In this document: in pieces, positions 1 to 12,878 of the stretch | How the letters are laid out: every line of letters begins with the position of its first letter | Position numbering within the stretch: the stretch's first letter is position 1 | Source of the DNA: Diphasiastrum complanatum | Lineage: Eukaryota > Streptophyta > Lycopodiopsida > Lycopodiales > Lycopodiaceae | Assembly: GCA_029204225.1 (NCBI GenBank) | Contig: CM055096.1 | Coordinates: forward strand, 77,490,580 to 77,554,579 | Direction: 5' to 3' | DNA length: 64,000 nt | The notes under the pieces: model-generated | The model's database searches: none | Told to the model about the DNA's origin: nothing | The model's input: the letters and a program-made list of their open reading frames with translations, nothing else | Position numbers and translations under genes: made by a program

Positions 1-1412
1 GAAAGCTGCTGATACATCTGCGTGCTAGGAAAAGAGTGTGCGCTGGCAACCTCAACATGCAAGGGATGAGGCGTAATGACTGGCATAGCACGAATGCGTG
101 TAGTAATATGACTGCTGAGAAACGAGTGAGTGCTAATCGTGTCAACAAGGGCAATAAACTTACGACCAGTGATACGTACGCGAAGACGGATATGGCGTGG
201 AGCCGGCTTACCGGCCCAAGTAGCATAAGCAAGCTGAGCATGGCATACAACTAGATCAGGAACAAGCTCAGTGGGTGTGGCAAACTGATCAACTGGTGGG
301 TCATCATCAAGAATATGAAGGCATATGGCAGAATCAGGACTATCATCAGGTGTGTCAGCATCATGGAAATAGACGGTAGTAGTAGTGGCAGGCTGTCGGC
401 AGTCACGGGCGATATGATCAGGACTCTTACAGCTGAAACATACGCGCTTCTCACGGATCTCAGACATCTCAGGCTGTGAGTAGCGACGAACAAAAACAGG
501 ATGAGGAGAAAAAGGAGGACGTGGTGCAGAAGGAAGAGTGGACGAAGGTGAACTGACAGATGTGGGACTAGCAGAGGATGGAGAGGAAAAAATAGGATGT
601 GTGAAAGGACGCGAAGGACGAGAAACAGAGGAAGAGATGGGAGAGTACTTGTGCGGCAGTGCGGTAGCAAGGGAGATGGCGTGAGAAAGAGTGAGTGGAA
701 AAAAAGAAGAAACATCATACCTGAGTGCGCCTCGTAGACCAGCAACGTAGCGAAAGATGAGCTCCAATGTAGAAATATCTGGGAATAGATAGGAAAGCTC
801 TGTAAACCGTGTCGTATAAGCAGCCAAGTCACGAGTGTGAGATAAACTGCGAAAGACGTCGCGCTGTCGAATAAGCCACTGAGGATCAATCATCGCTAGG
901 CGGAGTGTTGTCATAAACTCTGTCCAACTAGCAAGGCCAGGGTGTGAAGCCGTCTGGCGAAACATGCGCCACCAAGTAGCAGCACGGCCTTCCAAATGTA
1001 AAGCAGCCAAATGTATCCGCTGAATGTCAGTCTTAGGAAACATAAGGAAGTAGGTCTCAAGCTTAGAATACCAATTCTCGAGTTCATTCCCATCGGATGA
1101 CCCAAAATACACAGTAAGCTGAACCTTATCCTTAAAGTCTTGTGGCAAAGGGCCAGAAGATGAAGGATTCTTGGGTGGTGGAAATGTACGTTGTGGGGGA
1201 ACAGGTGGAGATAGTGGAGAAACATTGGACTGTAATGATAGTGTAGCAATCTGGGTAGAAAGAGCAGTGAACGTCTCTTGTAACTCCTGGCGTAAATCAG
1301 TGCGTACATCACTCATGGCTTCCCTAAGATGATCTTGGAATTCATGCCGTACTTCGACAAGGTAAGTGGAAGACGGTATGCGAGGCTCAGAAGATGTAGG
1401 GGAAGTATCCAT
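1..1412 (-). CDS. Ty3/Gypsy-type retrotransposon Gag-protease polyprotein, 3' part off the window
   Basis: A single frame stays open from the ATG at 1412 down to base 1 (470 codons). I checked every codon and found no stop, so it continues past the left edge. The N-terminus is hydrophilic. The middle (about codons 100-290) has the retrotransposon-gag signature, with an aromatic-rich stretch ending in ATWWRMF, followed by a Ser/Pro-rich linker. A CCHC zinc knuckle CFSCKSPDHIARDC (C-X2-C-X4-H-X4-C) lies near 405-447. A retropepsin-like segment ALVDTISTHSF follows near 125-170; the usual D-S/T-G triad reads DTI, so the active-site glycine is missing. Gag packages element RNA in a cytoplasmic particle and the protease would process the polyprotein. 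The leader, primer-binding site and LTR lie directly upstream at 1413-2656. The uninterrupted frame suggests a fairly young insertion. Ty3/Gypsy is inferred from the Gag-knuckle-protease order; the RT is outside the window. Confidence 0.82.
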   Translation of the reverse strand, partial: MDTSPTSSEPRIPSSTYLVEVRHEFQDHLREAMSDVRTDLRQELQETFTALSTQIATLSLQSNVSPLSPPVPPQRTFPPPKNPSSSGPLPQDFKDKVQLTVYFGSSDGNELENWYSKLETYFLMFPKTDIQRIHLAALHLEGRAATWWRMFRQTASHPGLASWTEFMTTLRLAMIDPQWLIRQRDVFRSLSHTRDLAAYTTRFTELSYLFPDISTLELIFRYVAGLRGALRYDVSSFFPLTLSHAISLATALPHKYSPISSSVSRPSRPFTHPIFSSPSSASPTSVSSPSSTLPSAPRPPFSPHPVFVRRYSQPEMSEIREKRVCFSCKSPDHIARDCRQPATTTTVYFHDADTPDDSPDSAICLHILDDDPPVDQFATPTELVPDLVVCHAQLAYATWAGKPAPRHIRLRVRITGRKFIALVDTISTHSFLSSHITTRIRAMPVITPHPLHVEVASAHSFPSTQMYQQL

Positions 1413-2162
1413 GGTCAAGGAATGCAGGAAGTGAAGAGAGTGTAAGAAAAGCTTAATATCGGAGGGAGTGGACTTTTGTCGTCACCCCAAATACACTTTA
1501 GGTACACAAACGACACTAAGAGCAAGAAAGGAAATGACAAATGTCAAGAAAAGGTGTGGAAAGCAAGGAAAAACCAGCAAAGATACCTCTTGATAGAGCT
1601 CCAAGCGTGTGCGAAGAGCTGGCTGGAAAATGTGACCACAAGGAGAATGAAAGTGGGCGCTGGACAGCCTCCAATCAATGCTGAAAATATGGCTGGAAAT
1701 TTGTGGAAAACGTGATGAAATAGGGCAATGGACAACCTCCAATCAAAACTGAAATATGGCTGAAACTCTACTGGAACAATGGCTGAAAAATGTGATGAAG
1801 TAGGGGGCGCTGGACAGCCTCCAATCAATGCTGAAAAGATGGCTGAGAATCCTTTCCTTGAATCAAATGGAGGATTCAAAAAAAAAGAAGAGGGAAAAGG
1901 ATTTGGAACTTGGGCGCCGGAAATAATCTGCCCAATTTTTTTTTTTCTTTTCCGGCCGCCAAATCTAGCGGAAATACTTCCGCTAACTATCTGCTAAAGC
2001 TCCGCCCAGGAAAATGCTCTGATGGGAGTTGGTCCTCCTCCAAACTGTGCTGAATGTTGCTGAAGCAAAGAGACGAAAGCCCTCAGCAAAGAGAGAAAAA
2101 TCAGCAAGGAAAATGGGCACCCAATCAGAAAATCAAATCTGAAATTCAGCAACCAGGAAAGT
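1413..2162 (-). other. Leader of the Ty3/Gypsy element with internal repeats
   Basis: This lies between the primer-binding site and the gag ATG. It has no supported ORF. It contains three imperfect copies of a roughly 25-base motif beginning GGCGCTGGACAGCCTCC, starting near 1656, 1723 (degenerate) and 1805, each followed by short CTGAAAATATGGCTG-like stretches. A GC-rich stem (CGCCGGAAATAATC and the nearby CCGGCCGCCA) lies at 1914-1965. Long structured leaders are common in large plant Gypsy elements; a packaging role here is only a possibility. Confidence 0.6.
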
Positions 2163-2174
2163 GCTCTGATACCA
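2163..2174 (-). promoter_or_regulatory. Primer-binding site of the Ty3/Gypsy element
   Basis: On the minus strand this reads TGGTATCAGAGC, the classic complement of the 3' end of plant initiator methionine tRNA. It lies just inside the LTR and primes minus-strand DNA synthesis in LTR elements. Confidence 0.85.
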
Positions 2175-2179
2175 AGTTA

Positions 2180-2656
2180 TGATCAAAATCTCAGGTGTTG
2201 AATCAATGAAGTATAAAAGATAGCAATACACTAAAGCCCTACAAGCAATAGACAAGACAATAGGTTCTCCCACGAAGAGCCCAAGCAATACCAATGAATA
2301 ATCTGAAAAATGAGTGTACAAATGCCCCTTTAAATACCCTACCAATGAACCCTAAAATAGGAATTCAAAAGTAAACGGAGGCAAAATGTGGAGGAAAAAT
2401 AGTGCACCCTCCTACGGCGCCCCCCACTCCACATATAACCATATAATAAGGGCCCAAGGCCAGTCAATGTCATAAAAAAGGACCCAGTCTGGGTCATAAG
2501 CATATAAAAAGGCTCTGGGGCCTGTACATGACTAATATAAAATGCGTAACCAGAAATATACATAAACAACAGTAAATGTAAAGAGGCCTGTGGAATATAT
2601 GCAGAGTAGCCTAGTAGGCTTGTATCCTGTAGTCCGTAACTAAGGGTGGAGGGCCA
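2180..2656 (-). repeat. 5' LTR of the Ty3/Gypsy element
   Basis: The region between the primer-binding site and about 2656 has LTR features on the minus strand. It would begin TGGCCCTCC near 2656 and end TTGATCA near 2180. A TATA-like TATTTAAAGG lies near 2328-2337. Both ends are estimates, because the matching 3' LTR is outside the window and no target-site duplication can be tested. Confidence 0.55.
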
Positions 2657-3452
2657 TTTTTTCTCCCTGGATCAATGAGAGAGCTCTGTTTTGAATATCA
2701 GACTTGTCAGGCAATGTAGTGTCAAATGGCCCGAAGTGTTTCAAAGGTTTCACCTTTTCGCGAATTTTCTTCCTTTAGGTTATTAGTCATTAGTGCAAGT
2801 TACATATGATAATTTTGTAAGTTGCATTCTTAATGGTAAACAAAATCCTTTGACCAACACAAATAAGCATCACAATCCACATTATTAATGCATTCAATCG
2901 TTTCCAAGGCAGAAAGCATACAAGGAGAAGAAATGTCCACATTTCCATTAATTTTATATGACATGTTTGATAAATTTCTGAAAACAATGAACTCCATATT
3001 TGATTAGGTTCTCATGTAGGTGCTCAATATTCTTTAATAAACGCGAGTTGAAAATTGAGATGGTGTTAGAAAAGCCTTTCAGCATCTCGTTGCCCATTTG
3101 AGCAGAAGCATCATGGCAGCTTATTTTAACATATGCCCATGCCCAGACTTGTGCATTCGACATCTCTCCCCCATGTTTGTTGCACAATTAGGGGTCAAAT
3201 ATTGCTGGATAAGGTCTTCAATTTTATCTATTCAATTATAGGCATACAATAGTCGTATGGTAACTCTAATAAGCTAAGTGCATGCAGCCTTACACATCTT
3301 TTTAGTTTTAGGTGAACATACACGTCTTTAGTACTATCATTTATCAACGCTCTCAAAATGGATTATGAAACAATGCTCTACTTCTGAGTTGAGAACCCAG
3401 TTGTTTTCTCCTATTGGTATTTAATGTGATATATTCTTTGTTTTATGAACAG
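2657..3452. other. Non-coding DNA, probably MYB3R intron
   Basis: This is AT-rich with no supported ORF. It ends in a pyrimidine-rich tract and an AG acceptor at 3451-3452, where MYB3R coding sequence begins in mid-codon. The first half of MYB repeat R1 is not here, so the upstream exon must lie left of the window and the Gypsy element would sit within an intron. Confidence 0.6.
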
Positions 3453-4129
3453 CGGAGTACTTTAGTGATAGGACCGATGTACAATGTCTACACAGATGGC
3501 AAAAAGTTCTTAATCCCGATCTTATCAAGGGACCTTGGACAAAAGAGGTAGGACCTAATGCATATCCTTTCTGAAGTATTGGATTTGACATATGATGCAA
3601 ATTTCTTGCTAGTGATAATGTCGAAAAGGTCATTGGAGGTTGGCTGGAATTATTGCAATCAAATTTGGATTAAGTTATCTTTCTGGATGGTACCTTGAAT
3701 CTCATAGTACCTTGTGTTTTCAGGAAGATGACAAGATAGTGGAACTTGTGAACAAGTATGGAGCTAAGAAATGGTCTGTTATTGCACAGAACCTCCCTGG
3801 CCGTATAGGCAAACAATGCCGGGAAAGGTAGGAAAAGGGTTGGTTTTCTTGTACTATCCATTTATTGTTTTCTTAGAGTGCACAACTCATGGTATATTAG
3901 AACAAGTCTATCATCGAGTTAAAGGCGTTCAGGTTTATCAATTGAACAACTGAGCATTGGAACCTTTCATCATCTCCTCAGAAATGATGTTGTATTTCAG
4001 ATGGCATAATCATCTAAATCCAAATATCAAGCGAGAGGCATGGTCAGAACAAGAAGATCTTGCACTAATTTATGCCCATAAAGTGTATGGAAACAAGTGG
4101 GCAGAAATCGCGAAGTTTTTGCCTGGACG
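3453..4129 (+). other. MYB3R exons encoding the end of R1, R2 and most of R3
   Basis: These are three short exons (95, 104 and 129 bases). The first begins two bases into a codon, so the previous exon must end one base into it. The exon borders fall inside the MYB repeats: after KGPWTKE in R2, after the CRER helix at the R2/R3 border, and after FLPGR in R3. The DNA-contacting third helices are intact: GKQCRERWHNHL in R2 and NSIKNHWNSTM in R3, the latter completed by the next exon. The regularly spaced tryptophans of R2 and R3 are all present. Confidence 0.92.
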
Positions 4130-7100
4130 GTACCGTCTATTTTGTTTATGTCTTTTGTATCGTGTATTCCCCTTCATCTAGTAGAATGAGAAGCCATGTG
4201 GTGTAGCATATTAACTCATTAAGTTACGGAAGTGCTGTAAGTTTTAAGTTGAGATGTTTTTCTGCTGGCTAAGTCCTTCCATTTCATCTTATTTTGGTTT
4301 CAGTACGGACAACTCTATTAAGAATCATTGGAATAGCACTATGAAAAAAAAGGTTGACCCCACTTCGGCAGTGGATCCTATATCAAAAGCTCTTGCAGCA
4401 TACCAATCACAACATGAGACAAATTCTAGTTGTCCATTGGAGGCACGACCACCATTTTGTCCACTACCTTTGGAAGGCCATGTCCCTCAGCTGAACAGTG
4501 CAAGCACAGCTTCTGCGTCAGTGACCTTTGTGGAAGCCCTTACTATCCACACCCCTACTATCGATGCTTTGGTTAGGGTGACGGAATCTTCTGCTCATGC
4601 CAGTAATGAGCAGTTTGATACCTTTAAGGTGGGAAGTTCTGAAATGACATCACCCCCTATGTTTGAGAACGTTGGTAGGGCAAATTTCCGTCTGGACTCA
4701 CTAGTTTTGCAGAAAGCACTTTCGAAGCCACCTCATCCAACAAGCGGAATGACCTCACTACCAGGTTTACCATCACTACTCTCAGGAATGAGCCAGATCT
4801 CTATGTCTAAGGTGCTTTCTGACTGTACGTCTGGATTGAGTCCTGAGCGAGCATCTTACGACTATTGCACTTCTGTAAATACTGCAGATATTAACCTGCC
4901 CTTAATCTCTTCCCAAGCTATGGTGGATGCTGAATGCAGCATGGGCCTTTGTGAAGAATCACCGTCATCACTGATGTCTTTATTGTCTGATAGTCCTGTT
5001 GGTCCTACTTCATTGGCTCTTACAGCCTCAGTAGGCATGAAGCATAACAGCTTGTTATCTTCGACTTCAGTTGATATTGAATGTGGAAGTGTGGGTTCAC
5101 AAATGGAAGAGTCTCCAGGGAACATCCTTATTCATTGTTTAGAACCAGTCATTAACTTATTAAATAACACAAAAATTGGACATGATCAAATAGCAGAGAC
5201 TGAGGTGAGTCAGTACAAAGATGAACTAGTAAGGGCTGATGAGGTAAGCACGTCAACAGCAGTTTCCTTTTGTTCATCAGAGTCAGTTTCTCTTGAACAT
5301 CAGACTTTTACTAGTCCGGAATTATTATTTTACCAGCCACCTCGCTTAACCAGTTCCGATCTTCCATTTTTGAGTTACGATCTTATATGTCCCAGCAATG
5401 ACTCAAATGAGGATTACAGCCCTCTGGGTGTCAGGCAGATGATCATGCCTTCTCTGAATTGTACCACTCCTTTTGGTTATGCTATAAACTCTCCCTGGAT
5501 AAAAAAGACTCCTCAGCAGAAGCTTAAATATGCTGCGAGAAGCTTTGGTGTCACTCCTTCCATTATGCGAAAACGGCCTAGGCCACTGCTAAGCCCTTTG
5601 TCTGGAGCTTTGCAAAATGATCAAAAGCAAGAGCCAAATGATGCAGCTACGAGTAGTGAAGGTGCTGAGGGTAATGGCTCTGATGGTACTGTTTCATGTG
5701 AAGCTAAAGGATCCATTGAAAACTCTGCTGGGAAACAGACCGTTTCTTTTCGAGAAGATTCCTCAGTGGTTGGAGGATGCAGTAAAGCTTGTGATGGTGT
5801 AGCTCTGTGGGTATCTCCTCCTTATAATCTGACAAGCAAGAGTGTAGCAGTCATCAATGTGGATGACAATGGGAGTGATGACTTCAGAAGACTGCGAAAC
5901 AGATACCAAATATGTGCAGAAGAAATCAATGCTGAAGAACTTGGAACCAAGAGCCCAGGTGTATCCATTGACAACCTGGCAGACAAGGCACCTTCAAACA
6001 AGAGATTTGAAAGCAATATAAGAAAGTCTTCCAAAAGAGGGAGAGCTGCACGACTAGTTCAACAGAGGCCTGTGAATGGTAAACTGAATCTGGACCAGGA
6101 CTATAAGATCAAGGTACTCTATCTCACTACGAGTTGTATATTTTATTGTAGAACTTAAGAGTTGATATTATTGTACCCTACTTATGTTAAATTAATGCCA
6201 TACCTGCATCGGATGCAACATTGTTCTGGACAGCAGAATGCTGTCTGGAAAGCTATATTTTATGTTATTTCTTGTACTAGAAATAGGAAAAAACTATCTC
6301 AAAGCTGCTTTCTAACATTGAAACCAGATTTTTTTAAGTTCTCAAAGAATTTGCAAACAATGAGAACAAAAAACAACGAAAAATAAATGCCGCTTTCATC
6401 CTATACTTTGGCGGCTTTCTCAAACAGTGAAACTAGGGTTGTACAGTCCCAAATTTTTTTTGGATATAAAATGAATTATCTGGCGTTATTATTGGCTTTC
6501 CGACAATTTGAATGACAACTTATAATATAATTTTTCTGGATACGCGGATTTCTAAGGACTTTGCACCAACAACAAATGTTAGACTAGTCACTCACTAGCT
6601 TGCTAAATTGATCGAAATGCTAACCAAATGCATATGGATTCAAAAGAAACTTGAAACTTGGTCAGATACTTGCACAATTTGTAAACGATCCGTACAACAA
6701 GTTGATAAATGCATTTAATCCATTCACAAATTGCATATACATCAAGCTTACAGCACAATCCCTACACACATGTAGAAGAGAGCCAATAATAAATGATAAT
6801 ATTTCACTAGACTTCTCTAAATCTCAAACGAACTTTGGCTCAACCTTTCTCCACATCCTACCTGCTATTTATAGCTGAAAGATATGACCCTCTCTTTGTA
6901 GAGCCATATACCCTAACTACTGGGCCAAAACTAGCTATATTGGTGAATTATGTTTATGTAATTTGATCTTACATGTGAAAAAACCGTGAGAAGTTAATTA
7001 TGAAATTTGGCCTCTAAAATGCCTAAAATAACCAAAATAGATCATTACTAGTTGACAATATTTTACATCTACTTTGATGACTTTGGCTGTAATTTGACGT

Positions 7101-10100
7101 ATTTTGAGTAATGCCAAAGTCCAACTTCGTGAATCATTAGCGGACCATGAATGCGCTGTGTTCCAGGAGTGTTCCAGAACGGTTCCGAGATCCTAGAGTG
7201 TTCCGGATTGGAATGGTACAAATGTTTTTTTTTTTTGTAGATTATAGTGTGTTTTTATATCCTTCCACAAGGTATTCATGATTCTACTATTCCCTATTGA
7301 GTTTCAAACACGGTGGCTTTTTTAGTTTTGTTTTTTTGCTATAATTTTAAAATTTGCTTCGAACAATCCATTTGAAACAAACTTTTCGAAATGTAGTTTC
7401 ATTGAATGGAACGCGTTTCAGTGAAACATTGTGCTCTTTAACTACACATGTTGCCTTCTCTTAATGATCAAGTATGATTTGTCCATCACAATTCATCAGA
7501 TTCTTATCCTATACTTGACAATAAGAGAACATGAATATTATTATTCTTATAAGACATATGAGTTGCTTTAAAAAATTCTTTGTGCGAGAAAAATTTCGGA
7601 CATACCAACTCACTTTGCAGTGCATATAAAGAATGTAATTTTCAAAATTTTCTTACTCTAGACATGGCACAAAGTGTCATTCCATCTAGACCTTATGACT
7701 CTTGAGTAACTAAAGATTTATCGAAACTTCAATATGTGAAGTTTTAACTATCCAACTCACTTGAGTTTATGGGATAATTATCTTTCCAATTGGGAAAAAA
7801 ATTAAATCCAAAAGTTCCTATGTATCCTATGCACATAACCTTCTGAATGAGACTCAAAAGGACTCATAATGATTGTGACTTATAAGCAATACATATAAAC
7901 TATCATATCAGTGAATGATATTAAACTATAGATTCAATCAGCTAACTTAGAAGTAACGCTCTTGATTTGGTTAGTTGTACCTGATTTAGAAATATTGAAT
8001 GTTTAGGTGTGGGCCCTATTTCAAAACAGAAAATTCAATCAGATTTCAAATCCTTCCTGGGTTAATAAGTAATTCTTATCAAGATATAATATTAACCTAT
8101 GAGTAGTAGTCTTCGAACAATTCTCACCAATATGCCTATGTTTTACTGACTAGTTTATGCATGCATATAAACTCAGTCCAAGGAACTCAAAGCGAATTTA
8201 CAGAATTAAGAACTTGCATAGAGAAATCATTATCCTAGAATGATTCATTGCATAGGATATCTCTACAAATCGCATGCAATTTGTAAATATGACATATTTA
8301 ATTGAGAATCCTATAGCTTAGTTAAATCTGAGAGAGTCTATTACTCAGATAGTGCTCTCTGGTAAAATAACCACCCAAAATCTGGATCGGAGATTTTTTC
8401 AAAAGAATATATTGTTAAGAGGATCCTAGTTATTACTAGATTAAGTTGATCGCAACCATCAAGGAACAAATTTCAATAGATTATTTCTTGTTATAGAACT
8501 TTTTAGTTATGATACAAATCGATTTGATTCGTAATCAATAACGTTCTGTTGTCTAAATTTCCTTCCCTTACATCTTCTAACTAGATTTGTTCAAACAATC
8601 CTTAGAAGAATTTAACAATATCAAAAACATCTTGTCGATCCCAATGTTAAAGAGGTGCTTCATCTATACACATTACAGATTTCTCTTGGAATCAATGCTA
8701 CATACAAATGTTTCGCTTAGATAAATTTTATATTACCCTACTTCTCCCCTTTTTGATAGGAAGCTATACGAGTTTCTAATTGGTGACATATCACTCTAGA
8801 TATGGCCTAGGAGAAGTCTTAAAGAAGATCTTTGAGAATCTGAAAAGTCCATAATATGTGTTGCGTCAACGTAATCCAATATGGTTAATGACTTATCCAA
8901 AGATATTCTTTGTTTGTCATTATTACCTCTTAGAAAATCGACTTGTATAGATCTGAAAAGGATCACTAATAGGGGAAAAAAACAATGCTGAAATACAATT
9001 TAATCAACCTTTTAGTTGAGTCTCTCTTTTCAATTTTCGGTTCTTAAAGGAATTTAAGATGTAAATGGTTCTTTTGATATGCTAGACCTCAAAATCAATT
9101 TCTGAATAAGGTCTGCCCATCGGGCCTTACGATCTTTTAGACCTTTTCGATCTTTTAGTGTTGTGTGGGTTATCATTACTTATCGGTTTCTTGTTTTCTT
9201 CTGTTGGTGTTTGACGACATCATCGTAATAGATTCTCAAAAGCCGTACTAGGTTGTCGTAAGAAGGAGGAAGACTAGCAAGAAGAGAAATAGTAGCATCG
9301 TCTTCCAAAATTGACGAACCTGTTGCAGCTGATTGATTCAAATTATTTGAACTCATTCAGATGATCACTGATTGAGGTACCTTCACTCATTTTGAGGGTA
9401 AGGACCTTCTTTCTCATAAAGAGACGAGTCAAAATATCCCATGCTTCTTTCGAAGTAAAATATCTCATGCTTTTTTCGAAGTAGAATAATTTGATACATG
9501 AGCTATATGAGTATCTTTCAGATTTAAAAATACAATGACAATTGCTTTTCCATCCGTTGCTTTCCATACAAGTAGCAATTCTGGATGGAGCAAAGGCCGA
9601 GTCACTTTTGGAAATCGTGACAGTTCTGTCACCATTGATTCAACAGGCAAAGTCAAACTTGCACGCATCCATGATGAAGGGTCCTTGACCACCAACTCAG
9701 TGTTTGAACCATACTAGTCCAGCCACGAAAAGGTCATTATGTTAAATCAATTGATATCATAAACTGGAGTCACGGTTTAGCTACCATTGATTGTGTGAAT
9801 GTCGATTACTGTGCCCAGCATTAGGATGATTGTACCTCTCCACTCTCGATCGATCACGACCAATTTCCTAATGTTGATACACCTATCATCAATATCATTT
9901 TATTGATATCCTTCCACACAATGATAAATTACTAAATGTTGAATGAATCAGAAGATTTATTCGTCGATGACGAGAATGTCTTATGAATTCAGATCTTTCC
10001 AGAAGATTTGGACATTTATGATATTCAGATCCTCAATTACATGGAGGCACTTCCACTTAGGGCCTATCTGCAACATGCTTCCAAGGTGGACCCGGTTGCC

Positions 10101-12792
10101 AAGGTTACAGGTGAAAAGCCTAATACAAAATTCTACCGAACTATCCATGGGATCTCTGCGAGGAGAAGACTATCTTTCAAATTGATGACGAGATCCTCCA
10201 TGACGTACCACCCGTTCCTCATCCACACACCTCTCCACAGCCAAAGCCTCAACCATGTGGCCATGCTATGAAAGAAAAGATGAACAAAGGGTCTTTTTTG
10301 GATTTAGAACTCCTCTAATGTTTCTTAAAGTCAACACAGATTCGATGTTTTCCATTTTTCTTGGAAACGATGACAATTGGGGAGACCCACTCAATATGCT
10401 TGATTTCATAGATAAATCCTGCATCTAAGAGGTGTTGTAATTCTTCTTTGATCTTGGCCTTATAGATTGGATTGCATATGTATGGACAACTAGCAGTTGG
10501 CCTCACTCCCGGTTTAAGCGGGATACGATGCACAGCTACCTGGGGTGAGACGTCTTTCATGTCTTTATAGGTCCACGCAAAGACATGTCTATATTTTCGC
10601 AAGAGCTTTTCAAGCCATCTGCGTTGTTCGTGATTGAGATGAGCTCCAACGTGGACAATATATCCGTTGGTTTCATTTGGCTCACTCAGAGAAAGGGTGA
10701 TAGTTCGCGCAAGGCCTTCATAGGGTGAATTACCATTTGGCTCACGTTGAGCATGGGATAATTGGATTGTAACATCCTCAATCGTATAGTCCTTAAAGTA
10801 TGTAGGGACATCATGGGCTGGAGATTTGAGGGGGGCCTTGCCTTTCACCTGCCGGGAGGTGATTGGGGACGTTGCTGGTTTCAACATTGATTATGTTTTT
10901 CAGATGCAAATTTTGCTTCATAATGATGGTGTGAGAAAAGCTCAACTTCCAAAACATTGATTATGTTTTTTAAATGCATATTCTACTTCATAATGGTCAT
11001 GTGAAAAAATAGCAACTATGCATTACACAATGGAATGAGCTAGGCATATGACATTCTGCCTAGCTCAGCCCCTCCCGCCTCACCTATGAATCTTTATCGG
11101 GCATAATGTCATCTACCTGGCTCATTCCATAATACCTTTACCATAGGCTTATTAATGTCAAATTGCGGGGTAATTCGATTAGTATTTCAACCAACAAACA
11201 CTCTGAATTCTTGGACATAAGTCACTAATTCATAGTTGACGATACGACAATTGATAAAATGAATATTTAATCTGGGCCAAAAAAAATTGTGCATTTCTGG
11301 ACATAACTGTTTCGGAATTCCGTATGGAGTTCGGCCACTTACTGCTTTTGAAGGACTTTTCGGAAGTTCTCTCCACTTGGAGGAAGCTTTTCCTTCTTGA
11401 ACGAAATGACCGATAAAATTCATTTTTAAATCCATGACTTATATGAATTAGCAAAGTGGGCTAATCCAAGTATTGCATTTTATTAACGTGTTGCTTATTG
11501 CTTTGATGGTGTTCCATATTCAAAATTGGTCGAATTGGCCTATTTGAACTTTTCGAATTGGTCCTAGGGTTTTCGAATTGGCAAATCGGGTTTAGGGTTT
11601 CTGAAGTAAAATTATTTTGTAGATTTGGCTAGAATTCAAAAAAGTAAAAAGCATAGTTGCATAAGGCATTGATCATAATAGATATCATCATTGAATTATA
11701 AGCATTAAAAATTCCAAATTCCATATTTTAATGACTAACCAACCGTTTAAACTTTACCCAATACGTGTTACCAGATACTTGTATTATTATGTATACTTTT
11801 AGTGTTTGAACCATAGTTGCAGCGAATCTCGATTCGCTGGGTCTGCGATTCGCGGGTCGCGATTCTGCGAATCGCGATTCGCGACCCAGAATCGCAAAAA
11901 AAAAAAAATTTTTTTTTTTTTTTTGGAAAAATAGCTTATTGCTGAAATTTTTTTAGGGGATCAATGGTCAAACCAGCGTTTTGCCTCTCATAAGTGCAGT
12001 AGATGAGGTACAAACAAATCTTATTTTCAGTAGCTATCCGGTTGTCATTTGCTCTGGTTTTCAGTAAATGTTAATGCTACAGTTTGGACTATCAACTGTA
12101 TGGATGATGATCACTTTTGCAATTGGTTCACTGGAGATGTGAGTGCAATGTACATACAGTTGGGGGCATAAATATTGGGTCCTTCTCGGCGCGCATTTGG
12201 ACCCCATTTTTATCTACGGGGGGGCGGTGGCATTTTTATCTACAATGTCTATATAGCAAGAAGCTCTAGGGGGTTCGGGGGACAGTAGCCCCCCGGGAAA
12301 CGGGGGGTTCGGGGGGCGGTAGCCCCCTGGTGGGGGGTTTGGAGGGCAACGCCCCCCGACGGCGGGGTCCGGGGGCTGCCGGTAGACCCCGGCCCCGACG
12401 GTAAGGCCTCTTCATGATTTGGCCTTCCAACTCCCCGAGTGAAAACACACTTTTTGGTGTTTCGCACCCGAAACAGTCGGCAAACTACACAATCATAATC
12501 CCCTCGATCAGAGCTTTTATCTGATACCCATATTGCCTAAAAGAATTTCAAAAAAAAAAAAAAAAAAAATCGATTCTATACGATTCTGGGAAAATCCCGA
12601 ATCGCAAATCGGAATCACGATTCGGGAATCGCGCTCCAACTATGGTTTGAACTTAATACAATAAACTTGAGAGTGATGTCAAATCATAGATGGATCATGA
12701 AACAAATAACAATGAAATTATAAAGGTATGAACTCAAAACATTTAACCTTCAACAATCTAGATTGCAATTTAAATTTTACATAATTCGTAAT

Positions 12793-12878
<86 letters not shown>

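Noticed and set aside
251-889. A 212-codon minus-strand frame
   Set aside because: Shadow of the true Gag frame that runs from 1412 to the window edge; its translation is Leu/Ser/His-rich with no domain.
2657-3452. Missing R1 exon of MYB3R
   Set aside because: Both frames and splice sites were inspected for the W-x-EED-x-L signature of R1; none found, so the exon must be outside the window.
12180-12420. Plastid or mitochondrial insertion, suggested by high GC and CCCC runs
   Set aside because: No organelle gene is recognisable and the block lies wholly inside a TIR element with an exact target duplication.
12249-12467. Gly/Pro-rich small proteins
   Set aside because: Composition artefact of the GC-rich hairpin array.
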